A DNA stretch of 64,000 nt from Toxotes chatareus (taxonomy: Eukaryota > Chordata > Actinopteri > Toxotidae). Numbering within the stretch: position 1 is the first letter of the stretch; each line of letters starts with the position of its first letter. The stretch is from positions 2,542,001 to 2,606,000 of the forward strand of contig CM028882.1 of the NCBI GenBank assembly GCA_016801885.1, given 5' to 3'. Below, in pieces: positions 28,601 to 34,481 of this stretch. Below the pieces are notes generated by a model, which had not been told where the DNA came from, ran no database searches, and was given only the letters and a program-made list of their open reading frames with translations. A program made the translations under genes and the position numbers.

Positions 28601-28938
28601 TGTGCTGATGTTAACCTAAATATGCATCCAACTTATCAATAACTTAAACACTGTTTATTTGCTGTAACCACAATCTTTCCCTTAATATAATAAATAACTA
28701 TACTGTAGTTATCATGTGCAGAGATTGTAGAAAGGAAGAACTTTGAAACCACTGGTACCGAAAGGTCCAGGAACATGGCTGAAAACCTCCATCTTTCTTC
28801 ATCTTTCTTCTATCTCTTCTTCTTCAGGGCGTAAACTGGTTCCACTGGAAAGGCCACGAGCACTCGATCGAGTTTGCCGAGATGAAGATCAGGCCTTCCA
28901 ACTTCAGAAACCTGGAGGGAAGGAGGAAACGATCATAA
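217..28938 (+). CDS. tnc: tenascin-C, 3' portion of the gene (18 exons, partial at 5')
   Basis: Tenascin-C is a secreted hexameric matrix glycoprotein. The exons here encode nine FN3 repeats (the first only half present) and the C-terminal fibrinogen-like globe. Repeat order matches vertebrate TNC: FN3-2 (part), 3, 4, 5, two repeats of the alternatively spliced zone, then the three constant repeats and fibrinogen. Diagnostic stretches include DAPSQVDVRDVTDTTALVTW, DGYVITYSADSG, YKGAFWYKNCHRVNLMGRYG and RPSNFRNLEGRRKR. Exon joins keep one open frame of 997 codons plus TAA at 28936-28938. FN3 exons are mostly phase 1-1; FN3-4 and the last three repeats are each split by an intron, as in other tenascins. 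The four fibrinogen-domain cysteines and the calcium-loop aspartates (DHDNDIAVTNC) are retained. Upstream exons (EGF repeats, oligomerisation region) lie before the window. Tenascin-R and tenascin-W are alternatives, but the C-terminal sequence fits TNC best. Confidence 0.95.
3258..3366 (+). repeat. 109-bp direct repeat, left copy (target-site duplication)
   Basis: Identical by eye over 109 bases to 4445-4553. It starts aaaactatagaag and ends ctcatacagtgat. The two copies directly bracket the LINE fragment, so they are best read as a target-site duplication of unusual length. Confidence 0.85.
3367..4444 (-). mobile_element. 5'-truncated L2/CR1-type LINE fragment
   Basis: On the minus strand an open frame at 4423-3737 (228 aa) is the C-terminal part of a non-LTR reverse transcriptase. 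It has the signature LSLNVEKTKEIVIDFRR, then KFLGVHISEDLSW, YGTCTVSCRKKLHRVVRAAEK and an arginine-rich tail. The 3' end lies at the left boundary, where the minus strand reads aataaagttgactttgac with (TTTGAC)n repeats, the short tandem tail typical of L2-like fish LINEs. The endonuclease and the N-terminal RT are absent, so this is a dead 5'-truncated copy. A (GT)n run sits at 3686-3709. The insertion looks young because the flanking repeats are identical. Exact clade (L2, Maui or Rex1-like) is not resolvable by eye. Confidence 0.85.
4445..4553 (+). repeat. 109-bp direct repeat, right copy (target-site duplication)
   Basis: Second copy of 3258-3366 with no visible difference. It abuts the 5'-truncated end of the LINE fragment. 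Confidence 0.85.
6764..6806 (+). mobile_element. Retroposon 3' tail remnant
   Basis: The segment gtgctatataaataaaccttgccttgcc is the familiar 3' tail of fish LINE/SINE retroposons (ctatataaataaa followed by a short tandem ttgcc repeat). The body of the element is not clearly recognisable upstream. Confidence 0.55.
6894..7163 (+). CDS. tnc: tnc exon: FN3 repeat 3
   Basis: A 270-nt phase 1-1 exon encoding one full FN3 repeat that begins IDAPSQVDVRDVTDTTALV. Acceptor ccctgtag|TG, donor ACAG|GTAAGA. In mammalian TNC this repeat carries an RGD cell-binding site and an IDG-containing alpha9beta1 site. Here the corresponding positions read ARMGERT and AEVEGVTV, so both motifs are absent. Confidence 0.95.
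7271..7456 (+). CDS. tnc: tnc exon: first half of FN3 repeat 4
   Basis: Encodes DLDAPRDLQTVELTDESITL then EWKNSQAQVDNYRIKYGPLSG and onward. It starts after ...tgtgttag at 7270 and ends ACCG|GTACTG. Phases 1-1, 62 codons. The repeat is completed by the exon at 9302. Confidence 0.95.
7457..9301 (+). other. tnc intron splitting FN3-4
   Basis: A 1.8-kb AT-rich intron with no recognised repeat. Open frames here on both strands lack codon signal or homology. Confidence 0.75.
9302..9391 (+). CDS. tnc: tnc exon: second half of FN3 repeat 4
   Basis: A 90-nt exon encoding GLRPGTEYGMGVTAVKDERE and a short tail. Acceptor catacag|GACTGAG, donor ACCG|GTGAGA. The LRPGTEYG core is the standard FN3 F-strand motif and is identical to the TNC consensus. 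Confidence 0.93.
9392..10413 (+). other. tnc intron
   Basis: A 1.0-kb intron with AT-rich tacata runs at about 9430-9540 and poly(T)/poly(A) tracts. No gene seen. Confidence 0.75.
10414..10677 (+). CDS. tnc: tnc exon: FN3 repeat 5
   Basis: A 264-nt phase 1-1 exon encoding ALDAPKDLAVAEVTETTIML, then EWKRPLAKLDSYRLVYVSADG and SLTPGMLYTISITAERGR. Acceptor ctaaattag|CC, donor ACAG|GTCAGC. The W-K-P-L-A-K-x-D-x-Y-R-L pattern matches TNC FN3-5. Confidence 0.95.
10678..14907 (+). other. tnc intron before the alternatively spliced zone
   Basis: A 4.2-kb intron, the usual place for the large intron before alternatively spliced TNC repeats. It carries TG/CG microsatellites at about 11698-11735 and 11836-11935 and poly(T) runs. 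No additional FN3 exon was recognised between FN3-5 and the exon at 14908. Confidence 0.7.
11698..11935 (+). repeat. TG-rich microsatellite pair
   Basis: Interrupted (TG)n at 11698-11735 and mixed (TG/CG)n at about 11836-11935, including an alternating purine-pyrimidine stretch gtgcgtgcgcgcgcgtgtgtg of the kind able to adopt Z-DNA. Confidence 0.85.
14908..15183 (+). CDS. tnc: tnc exon: first FN3 repeat of the variable zone
   Basis: A 276-nt phase 1-1 exon encoding EEEKPVVTNVTVSDVSWDSF and an FN3 fold ending ...DTITG. Acceptor cacccag|AGG, donor ACAG|GTATCA. The VTVSDVSWDSFLLSW start is of the A/C type of TNC alternatively spliced repeats. Two N-glycosylation sequons (NVT, NHT) are present. 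Confidence 0.93.
15184..18112 (+). other. tnc intron within the variable zone
   Basis: A 2.9-kb intron. It contains the inverted-repeat element at 15751-16122 and otherwise no recognised gene. Confidence 0.75.
15751..16122. mobile_element. Inverted-repeat element (MITE-like)
   Basis: Two arms of about 152 bp (15751-15902 and 15971-16122) are imperfect reverse complements around a 68-bp spacer. For example, gggtaaaatggttttataag in the left arm is mirrored in the right. A related direct sequence, atcagccacaac, lies just outside the left arm (about 15718) and in the spacer (about 15915); it resembles the ends of a common fish DNA transposon. No coding capacity. Confidence 0.75.
18113..18385 (+). 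CDS. tnc: tnc exon: second FN3 repeat of the variable zone (D-like)
   Basis: A 273-nt phase 1-1 exon encoding EAEPEVQALLVSDVTPDSFK and onward to ...IFGLILGRRSKSI. The AEPEV-LLVSD-TPD-F-L-W sequence and the G-RRS ending closely follow repeat D of mammalian TNC. Acceptor cactcag|AGG, donor ACAG|GTACAC. Confidence 0.95.
18386..19748 (+). other. tnc intron
   Basis: A 1.4-kb intron ending in a long poly(T) and pyrimidine tract at about 19688-19748. No other feature seen. Confidence 0.75.
19749..19871 (+). CDS. tnc: tnc exon: first half of FN3 repeat 6
   Basis: A 123-nt exon encoding DLGAPKGIRFSDVTDTSATV and the start of the B-C strands (HWAVPRARVDSHRVTYVPAHG). Acceptor tttgccag|AT, donor TGGAG|GTCAGT. 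Matches the first constant repeat after the variable zone. Confidence 0.93.
19872..20765 (+). other. tnc intron splitting FN3-6
   Basis: A 0.9-kb AT-rich intron with no recognised element. Confidence 0.75.
20766..20909 (+). CDS. tnc: tnc exon: second half of FN3 repeat 6
   Basis: A 144-nt exon encoding GTAKTLIVDDSQSQTVLSNL, TPGVTYEVTVVAAKGQRESEP and onward. Acceptor tcctag|GT, donor ACAG|GTACAG. It carries the F-strand Y and the ES-EP ending seen in TNC. Confidence 0.93.
20910..21211 (+). other. tnc intron
   Basis: A 0.3-kb intron with a short (GT)n before the acceptor. No other feature. Confidence 0.75.
21212..21331 (+). CDS. tnc: tnc exon: first half of FN3 repeat 7
   Basis: A 120-nt exon encoding ALDKPRGLTAINITDSEALL and WQPAIATVDGYVITYSADSG. 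Acceptor gtacag|CT, donor CAG|GTATGT. The WQPAIATVD block is almost invariant in vertebrate TNC. Confidence 0.95.
21600..21743 (+). CDS. tnc: tnc exon: second half of FN3 repeat 7
   Basis: A 144-nt exon encoding VAPVMERVSGNVVEFEMSSL, TPATHYTVKVYAVRDLAKSA and ...TTEFTTG. Acceptor actccag|TG, donor ACCG|GTGAGC. Confidence 0.93.
21998..22128 (+). CDS. tnc: tnc exon: first half of FN3 repeat 8
   Basis: A 131-nt exon encoding DVDAPQDLAASNIQTETCML, TWKPPRADITGYILSFESAD and GTIR. Acceptor tgtttag|AT, donor CGG|GTGAGT. It ends in phase 0, as in TNC of other vertebrates. Confidence 0.93.
22218..22350 (+). CDS. tnc: tnc exon: second half of FN3 repeat 8
   Basis: A 133-nt exon encoding EVVLSPTAVSYNMAQLSAST, EYSVKLQAIAGPKRSRVITT and ...VFTT. 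Acceptor catcag|GAG, donor ACCA|GTGAGT. This is the last FN3 repeat before the fibrinogen-like domain. Confidence 0.93.
22631..22672 (+). repeat. (GT)21 microsatellite at a splice acceptor
   Basis: Uninterrupted GT repeat running directly into the acceptor AG (gtgtgtag|CTGGTG) of the first fibrinogen exon. It takes the place of a normal polypyrimidine tract. Confidence 0.95.
22675..22826 (+). CDS. tnc: tnc exon: start of fibrinogen-like domain
   Basis: A 152-nt exon encoding TGVLYRHPRDCSQALLNGDT, SPGLYTIYLGGDENQPLQ and VYCDMSTDGGGWI. It contains the first two conserved cysteines and the DMxTDGGGW signature of fibrinogen-related domains. Donor ATC|GTAAGT. Confidence 0.95.
22827..23589 (+). 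other. tnc intron
   Basis: A 0.76-kb intron with a TA-rich stretch (tatatatatacagtatatata near 23530) and a poly(T) acceptor tract. No other feature. Confidence 0.75.
23590..23686 (+). CDS. tnc: tnc exon: fibrinogen-like domain, second exon
   Basis: A 97-nt exon encoding VFLRRQSGKLEFFRNWKNYT and AGFGDMNDEFWLG. The RNW-Y--GFGD---EFWLG pattern is the fibrinogen-domain core. Acceptor ttgcag|GTT, donor CTGG|GTAATT. Confidence 0.95.
23687..24094 (+). other. tnc intron
   Basis: A 0.4-kb AT-rich intron, no feature seen. Confidence 0.75.
24095..24256 (+). CDS. tnc: tnc exon: fibrinogen-like domain, third exon
   Basis: A 162-nt exon encoding GLSNLHKITAGGQYELRVDL, SDKGETAYAQYDKFSVSEPR and ...VGGYSGTAG. 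Acceptor cactcag|GT, donor GCAG|GTAAAG. Confidence 0.95.
24257..25285 (+). other. tnc intron
   Basis: A 1.0-kb intron ending in a (CT)n-rich acceptor tract at about 25254-25269. No gene seen. Confidence 0.75.
25286..25449 (+). CDS. tnc: tnc exon: fibrinogen-like domain, fourth exon
   Basis: A 164-nt exon encoding GDSMTYHHGRPFSTYDHDND, IAVTNCALSYKGAFWYKNCH and RVNLMGRYGDDSHSK. It holds the third and fourth conserved cysteines and the calcium-binding D-x-D-ND loop. Donor AAG|GTACGT. Confidence 0.95.
25769..28475 (-). mobile_element. piggyBac-superfamily DNA transposon
   Basis: The element is bounded by short terminal inverted repeats. TATATCCTCCTGACTACCAG reads inward from the left end (about 25770) and is mirrored as ctggtagtcaggaggatata near 28455-28473 on the right. 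Subterminal near-palindromes TGTCC...GGACA occur twice near each end. The left end also holds a tandem subterminal repeat (25905-26000 versus 26071-26175, both with cattgatggca-like text accttgatggca). A clean TTAA target duplication is not obvious, so the exact ends are uncertain by a few bases. It contains one apparently intact transposase gene transcribed opposite to tnc. Confidence 0.85.
26213..28282 (-). CDS. piggyBac transposase (PGBD-like), three exons
   Basis: DDE-type transposase performing TTAA cut-and-paste. Inferred exons: 28282-28240 (MASISASAFYGKRK; donor GTAAGT), 28031-27803 (ESFSEAERILLRIVDGNSDI followed by an acidic Glu/Asp-rich segment; donor GTACAC) and 27704-26213 (from FKFQLDDPPIIQSN to the stop). 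Joining them keeps one frame. Catalytic aspartates are visible in LFFDRFFTT, VIKWLDNKP and NMGGVDLVDRM. The C-terminus has a cysteine-rich zinc-binding segment (CRRSGCKSKTYVMCTKCKVF). No internal stop was found, so the gene may still be functional. Intron positions are inferred; a 535-aa single-exon frame from 27820 also exists, but its first 39 or so residues read through the predicted intron. Confidence 0.85.
28828..28938 (+). CDS. tnc: tnc last coding exon
   Basis: Encodes GVNWFHWKGHEHSIEFAEMK, IRPSNFRNLEGRRKRS and the stop TAA at 28936-28938. It is identical in plan to the C-terminus of TNC in other vertebrates. Acceptor tcttcttcag|GGC. Confidence 0.96.
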   Translation, partial: GVNWFHWKGHEHSIEFAEMKIRPSNFRNLEGRRKRS

Positions 28939-30265
28939 ATGATCCGGAAACCTCCACAACCACTAACAACAACACTGCTACTACTCTGTCTGGTATCCCC
29001 ATAAACCACCTCAGCTCCCACACCCACCCACCCACCCAGCAGCGACCAAAGCCACTGCCAAGAGCCCTGCTGCCTCCACACAAAAACCCTCCCATTTGTT
29101 CAGAGATCAGCCTTCCCCTGTGATACAGTTGTGGAAATGCTGCCAGTGCTGAAATCAATGTGCATGTTACAAACTGGAATTAAAATCAAGCCCACGCAGA
29201 TTCTACTCACGCACCAAAGAGAGCAACAACAACATCTCCATCTCACCTGATTCTGATCCATTCTCTTATGTTGCAGCATTTGTGGGGAGGCGTGAGAGCA
29301 GCTTGGGCATTATGTTGTGTACAGTAATTAATACAGTTCCCTATCTCACATCCAAGCCACGTTTGGGGTATTACAGAAAGGACAAGCTGTTTATAGTACA
29401 ATGTGGTCTTGTTTAGGTTCAGGGTTTCTTTGCTAAAACTGATAATCCAGAGGGATTATCAATCTATTCCTTGTACAGTATTGTACATGTATGCATCTGA
29501 TTTAAACATTTGAAAAGGGAAAATTCCTCAGATGGCATCGCTCAGACGTTAGATATCTCCATCTAACTTGCCATTTGTTTGTCTTTGTGCAACTTCACTT
29601 GTGTCAGTGTCACTTTATCCTCCCCAGGTTCCCTTCATCTCCCTCAGCACAAGCCAACATCTGAAGTGATAGAGATGGAAATGTAAAGAGAAAAAAAAAA
29701 CAGTTCTATGGAAAAGTCCCATGTCCACCTGGATAGCAGTGTTTCCATTCATTGTGTGAGCCCCTGAAGGCGTCATGCTACAACCACAGTATTGTGTTTT
29801 TAACCTAAAGAACAGAGAAAAGTGTTTTGATTTGTTGTTTCTCTTATGAATCCGAGGCGGGACCTGTTCGTCACTATATGATGAAACCACTTTGTTTTTT
29901 TCTCTCTTTTTGCAAAATGTGAACAGGAGAATGTTACATGTTGACAGAAAATATGTTGATGCTCAAAACATTTAAAAAAAGGCCAATTCCAATTGAATTC
30001 CATTTGACATAGTGAGGCGTATGTTGATGAAAATAGTGTTTGAACAGGCCAAAACTAGAGAAATAGTTACTGTTTCTACCCCCACAAGCCACCCACAGCC
30101 CCCCGCCCCCATCCCCTGCTACGGCAGGATACTAAACCACTGACCTTCTAAAGAATGCCTGTGTAAATTAAGTTTGTTTTTATTGTTTTGTTTGTTTATA
30201 ACTGGGTGAACAACAGGTGTTTCTCTGTAAACTGTATTACAATAAACAGTTTGTTTAAAAGGACG
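28939..30265 (+). other. tnc: tnc 3' untranslated region
   Basis: About 1.3 kb without further coding signal, ending at an AATAAA poly(A) signal at 30241-30246 followed by a T/G-rich stretch (tgtttgtttaaaagg). A long 3'UTR is usual for tnc. Confidence 0.8.
30241..30246 (+). terminator. tnc polyadenylation signal
   Basis: Canonical AATAAA about 1.3 kb after the stop codon. It is the most convincing cleavage signal for tnc here. Confidence 0.75.
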
Positions 30266-30353
30266 ATTTTCAGGAGCTATCTTTTTTGATGTTTACGATA
30301 AAGAAAAGCTGACAAAAAATAATATTTTTTTAATATTGGTGCATCATGTCCGC

Positions 30354-30585
30354 GTATCTTTTGGTATTTGAATTTTCCTTCAAACGCTGATATTTAAAAA
30401 ATTAAAAAAAGAGCGCTTATTTGATTTTCGTTTGAAAATACAAAAAACAAAATTGAAATACAAGGCACTTTTGTGGGTCTGAAGGGAGTCCTCGAAATTT
30501 AAAAATGACTTAGATTTTCTTTCTCTACTTGAAGCAATAAAATACAAAACCACTAAGACGTAGAAACGAGAAAAGACGGTTTCCT
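30354..30585. repeat. Outermost inverted repeat, left copy
   Basis: Mirrors 57190-57429 (for example tatcttttg...caaacgctgatat and ccactaagacgtagaaacga). It is separated from the rest of the shared arm by arm-specific sequence. It starts about 110 bp after the tnc poly(A) signal. Confidence 0.88.
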
Positions 30586-31250
30586 CGTGTCCACAGACCG
30601 GATGTTATCATTGTTTTCTTCTTCTTCTTTTATGTAATGGAGACCTGCTGCTGCTACCGGCTGCAGGATTGTCGCCACCTACTGTTCTTTATTTATAATA
30701 ATCTCGCGTTTGGGCGAACGGTGGAATCCAGCAGCCAGGAAGAAGAAGATAGCCTAGTTCCTGTCAGAGCGGCGCGCCGACCAAAATGTCCGTGGAACCT
30801 TACAGCCACATTATTTTAGCCATGGCTTAACAAGGCCTTTCCTCTGCAGAAACCTCTGCGCGAATTTCACAAGAAAGCGGCGGCAGAAGAGGATTTTCTG
30901 CAAGAAATATCGGAAAAGTTTGTGCCGAAAATGGCTGCAGTTTAATGGGACGGCCCGACACGCATTTGGAGGTGGAGGTGGTGAAAGCCATCGCTGAGGT
31001 ATGAACCTCGTCGTGCTACAGATGTAATGTTATGCCCATTCATCGCTACTGCGAGGAATCACTGGTATCCTTATTGGTGCGAGCGTGTTCAGTCTGATTG
31101 GATGTTGTATTATTCCCTGCATTAGAAGTCTCATTGTAAGGTCTATTGACAGGTCAGTCACACACCAGATGGCCTCTCTGGCTGAGACTGGTCTGCTGTC
31201 AGATGTTGAAAACCCAACTGATTTGTTTACTGATTGGATTCCTCCTCTTT

Positions 31251-31283
<33 letters not shown>

Positions 31284-31804
31284 TTTAGGTTTTGACTTCT
31301 TGTATTTTCCTCCAGCTTGCTATCAACCTAAGGACGTCTGTGTCCTACAAAATCAGCTAAATGCATATTTTCCCATGTATCTGCTAATGATGTGTCTACT
31401 TAAACCTAAAGGAATGTAGTCACTGATCATATGATAAATTTGTTTATACTTTAGTGTGACAGACAATGACTGTCTAAAGAATTTTATTTCACTTCTCATC
31501 AGGAAGAAAGTATTTTTCCACCACACTTATATACATGTCGCCTGTGATAAATGATATGGGAAAGCTTTGTAGATTTTGTTAAAGCTCAGGGCCTTAGATA
31601 CATCATACTAAAGCACCATTTGTTTCTGAACAGCAGCCGTCCACATTTTCAAGAAAAGATCACTTGCATAATAATTTGACACACAGTGTAGACTCCATCA
31701 TTTTGTTCTGTCTTGTATCTGTACTGCTACCACAGAGTGGCAGGAGCTGAACACTTGAACATCAGTTGTGTTAGTTTGGGTGTGCTAACTAAGTAGCACA
31801 CTGA
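30586..31804 (+). other. Left-arm-specific segment
   Basis: Contains the integrase-like exon at 30786-30998, a GAAGAA-type simple repeat near 30618-30636, and a (GAT)n microsatellite at about 31251-31284. No counterpart was found in the right arm. The remaining sequence shows nothing recognisable. Confidence 0.7.
30786..30998 (+). pseudogene. Integrase/transposase-like first exon with an in-frame stop
   Basis: From ATG at 30786 a 71-codon frame reads MSVEPYSHIILAMA, then a TAA at codon 15, then QGLSSAETSARISQESGG, RRGFSARNI-K-CAENG and THLEVEVVKAIAE. It ends exactly at a donor-like GAG|GTATGA. The layout (short helix, then RGFSxRNxxxxC) resembles the N-terminal DNA-binding part of integrase-domain proteins common in fish genomes; I recall this family only loosely. 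A single stop breaks the frame, and no following exon was identified. Found only in the left arm. Confidence 0.4.
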
Positions 31805-32400
31805 GTTGCAGTATCTGGTGTTAAAAAGGATACCATGTTGGTGGACAGCTTCAAGTACCTGGGTGTTCACCTCAACAATAAACTGGACTGGATGCACAAC
31901 ACTGATGCCCTGTACAAGAAGGGCCAACGTCGCCTCCACCTTCTGAGGAGACTGAGCTCCTTTGGAGTGTGCAGGTCTCTCCTAAAGATTGGTCTGCTGG
32001 GGAGCAGGCAGCACAGACAGAGACACAGGAAGAGACTGAACAAGCTGGTCAGGAGGGCCAGCTCTGTCTTAGGCTGCCTGCTGGACACTGTGGAGGAGGT
32101 GGGTGAGGATGTTAGCCACGCTGGCATCCATTATGGACAATGTCTATGTATATTGGCAGTTTTTACTAGTTTTTACTGTTTTTGTATTTTGTGTACTGTT
32201 TTTTTGTAACTTTACTTTCTTTTTTCTTTAGATTATAAATACTATTTTTTGCACATTGTTCCTTATACTTGAATCACATGCACACTTCTGCACTTTATCC
32301 TTTTCTTTTCTCCTGTTTTTGCTTGTGAGCTGTCTAATAAGTGGATTTTCGTGCTGTGGGGTCAATAAAGTGCTATCTTATCTTATCTTATCTTATCTTA
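31805..32400 (+). mobile_element. L2-type LINE 3' fragment (left arm)
   Basis: The frame 31835-32209 has RT C-terminal text (DSFKYLGVHLNNKLDW, YKKGQRRLHLLRRL, LNKLVRRASSVLG) with an internal deletion relative to the fragment at 3737-4423. The 3' end reads tcaataaagtgctatcttatc with tandem tctta repeats (about 32364-32400), a typical L2 tail. The right arm keeps only the 3' part, cut off at about 54520. Confidence 0.8.
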
Positions 32401-33240
32401 TGTCAGTTACATTCTGTTGGGCAGGGTCACTTTCTGTGTCCGTGGCTTGTTGGCCCTTCTTGTCACCTGTTTGATGTCTTTTAATGAGCTTCTATTTGTT
32501 TTGAACTCTTTCTTATGTGTGTAAAAGTCCAAATAAACTCTGTTGTGTTGCCTCTTTTGATATTTCTTAACTGTTTTGCAGACACATTTCCCAGTGAGGA
32601 CTGTTGAATGGATTTGACAGTTTTACTCTGCATGAACTGAAACAATAAGACATGCCTCATGAACCTTAAACACTAATAAAAGTGAATTCAAGTGAGCTCT
32701 TCCTACTGAGAGCTCACTCTGTGTGTATGTGTGGAACAAAAATATAACTGGAGATTTTGCTGAGTAATTGTGATGGGAAGGCCACAGGTGACACACACCT
32801 TTGAAAGAAATTCACTGTGGCCCGTTTGAAGTAGGGAACTTTTGGTAAACTTCATATTGTAACATGGTTATAATGACCATGATGGAAGACAGTTGACAGC
32901 AGATTCACTGGTTGACTTTGTTTGCTTTTGAACGCACCTTATATGACATATATAGTTTGCATTATCCAGATTCAGACTGACCCACTGCGCTATTGGTATT
33001 TGTGGAATAAAGTAGTTCTGTTGGTTGTGTTGTTGTTCTGTAGTGCCTGAGAGCAAAGGAAAACCAAAGTCAAATTCTTTGTTTGTATCATAAATTTGGC
33101 CAATAAAACTGATTCAGATTGAAGTGTTTAATGCATAAAGCCATGGATTCAGATTGAAAGTGATTATTTCAAACACCTGTTCTGTGTTGGACCCGCATTC
33201 ACATGTTACTGCTGCTTTATGAGGGCAGCCACCGCAGGTC
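32401..33240. other. Palindrome arm segment with poly(A) signal and LINE tail
   Basis: No gene recognised. AATAAA occurs at 32532-32537. At about 33057-33130 lies a fish LINE 3' end (tttggccaataaaactgattcagattg followed by a degenerate repeat). The segment is mirrored at about 53590-54310. Confidence 0.6.
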
Positions 33241-33657
33241 CCTCCTACCACTTCACCTATTAGTCCCGTCCAATCAGAGTCCAGTTTGAGCCGCGCCAAA
33301 AATCAGTCGCACCTGTTGCCCATGCGCTAATCAAACCCATGTGACCGGGGAGGAGAGGGCTCAGCCAATAGCAGGGCAGCGTTTTTCTGCAGGTGCGGGG
33401 TAACGCTGGCTTGAATCTCCCGTGGAATACGGGAAGCGTCGGTAACGTTCTGGTTTGCCAAACTCGTTTTCTGGTAAGTGGAGCGAACTGAACTCGTTAC
33501 CTGTGGACAGAGGAAGCCTGTGTGTTCATGTTTCACGGGTTATTTGTCGTTGTACTTTTTGGTGTACAGTGAAAGCTGTGGCTGAGAGCAGAGAGACGAT
33601 TCAGGCCTAGCGGAGCTGGAACTTCGGCGTGAGCCCGAGACAGGCGTGTCCGGAGCA
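33241..33657 (+). promoter_or_regulatory. CpG/CCAAT promoter-like segment (left arm)
   Basis: This segment is more GC-rich and CpG-rich than its surroundings. It has a CCAAT box (agccaatagc, 33362-33371), no obvious TATA box, and lies directly before a start-codon context (gagcaATGcag) and a donor GCAG|GTAAGG. This is how TATA-less vertebrate promoters commonly look. Mirrored at about 53053-53470. Activity is inferred, not shown. Confidence 0.5.
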
Positions 33658-34481
33658 ATGCAGAGGAAAATGGCGGACGTGGAGGCAGGTAAGGCCCACG
33701 CAGAACGTTTAAAATGCAAAGCTTGAGTTGATTTGTGACCAGAAGCTAACATGTTTGATAATGTGCCGGGTTTCCGCAGGACGGACGAAGGGATCCAGCG
33801 GAGCAGCCGAGACCATTTGGGAGAAAGCACCGCGCTTGGCTTCGCTCATCGGCTCTACACTTATGTGCGTGTGTGTGATCTGAGTGTTGGAAGTGCAGGC
33901 TTGTGTCTTTAGCTCGGTTGAGATGGGCTTTGTAACCAGTATAGCTGCTTTGGAGTTTGGGACTGGCCAAGTGTTGGAAAGGTTTAGTTGTGGATGGATT
34001 CAGTGAGTGGAAGGCATCAGGCCTGCATAGGTTTGGAGCGCGCGTTTGATATTGCTGCGTCGTTGCGTCGGTGTTGTCGGTATGTGGAAGCATATATGCA
34101 GTTGTGATCCGGACACAACTGTGTATATGTGGAAGCCTGTGGGCAGATTGTGTTAGCAGCATAGGGTGAGTTGCGTGTGGTGTTGTCAGGTTTGATTGTG
34201 GGTAGTTGTCGGTGTAGGGTGTGTGTTCAGCAGTGTGGATGAGGCCATGGCCAGGGTGGTGCCTAGGTGAGCCTTCAGCTGCACCTTGAAGTGTTGCTGA
34301 ATGTTTAAAATTCCAGGTTTAGTATCCAAAGCCTGTGTGTGTGTGTGTGTGTGTATGAGCTTCCTCTGCAGGAAGGATGAGCTGCTCCAGAGGATCATCA
34401 GAGGGTAAGAGAAAGCATGTAAGTCAACATTGATCAGTGTTTCTACATTTAAACATGTATTTGTCTGTGTGTGTTTAGCAG

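Larger units (their letters stand above)
25450..28827 (+). other. Last tnc intron, occupied by a piggyBac element
   Basis: A 3.4-kb intron between the last two fibrinogen exons. Most of it (about 25771-28475) is the antisense piggyBac transposon; the short flanks show no other feature. Donor GTACGT, acceptor tcttcag|GGC. Confidence 0.85.

Noticed and set aside
33658..33860. Simple protein-coding join of exon 1 (MQRKMADVEA) to the B-like module at 33780
   Set aside because: Exon 1 ends in phase 1 while the B frame needs phase 2, so the join is out of frame with the rest of the array. Coding status is left open.
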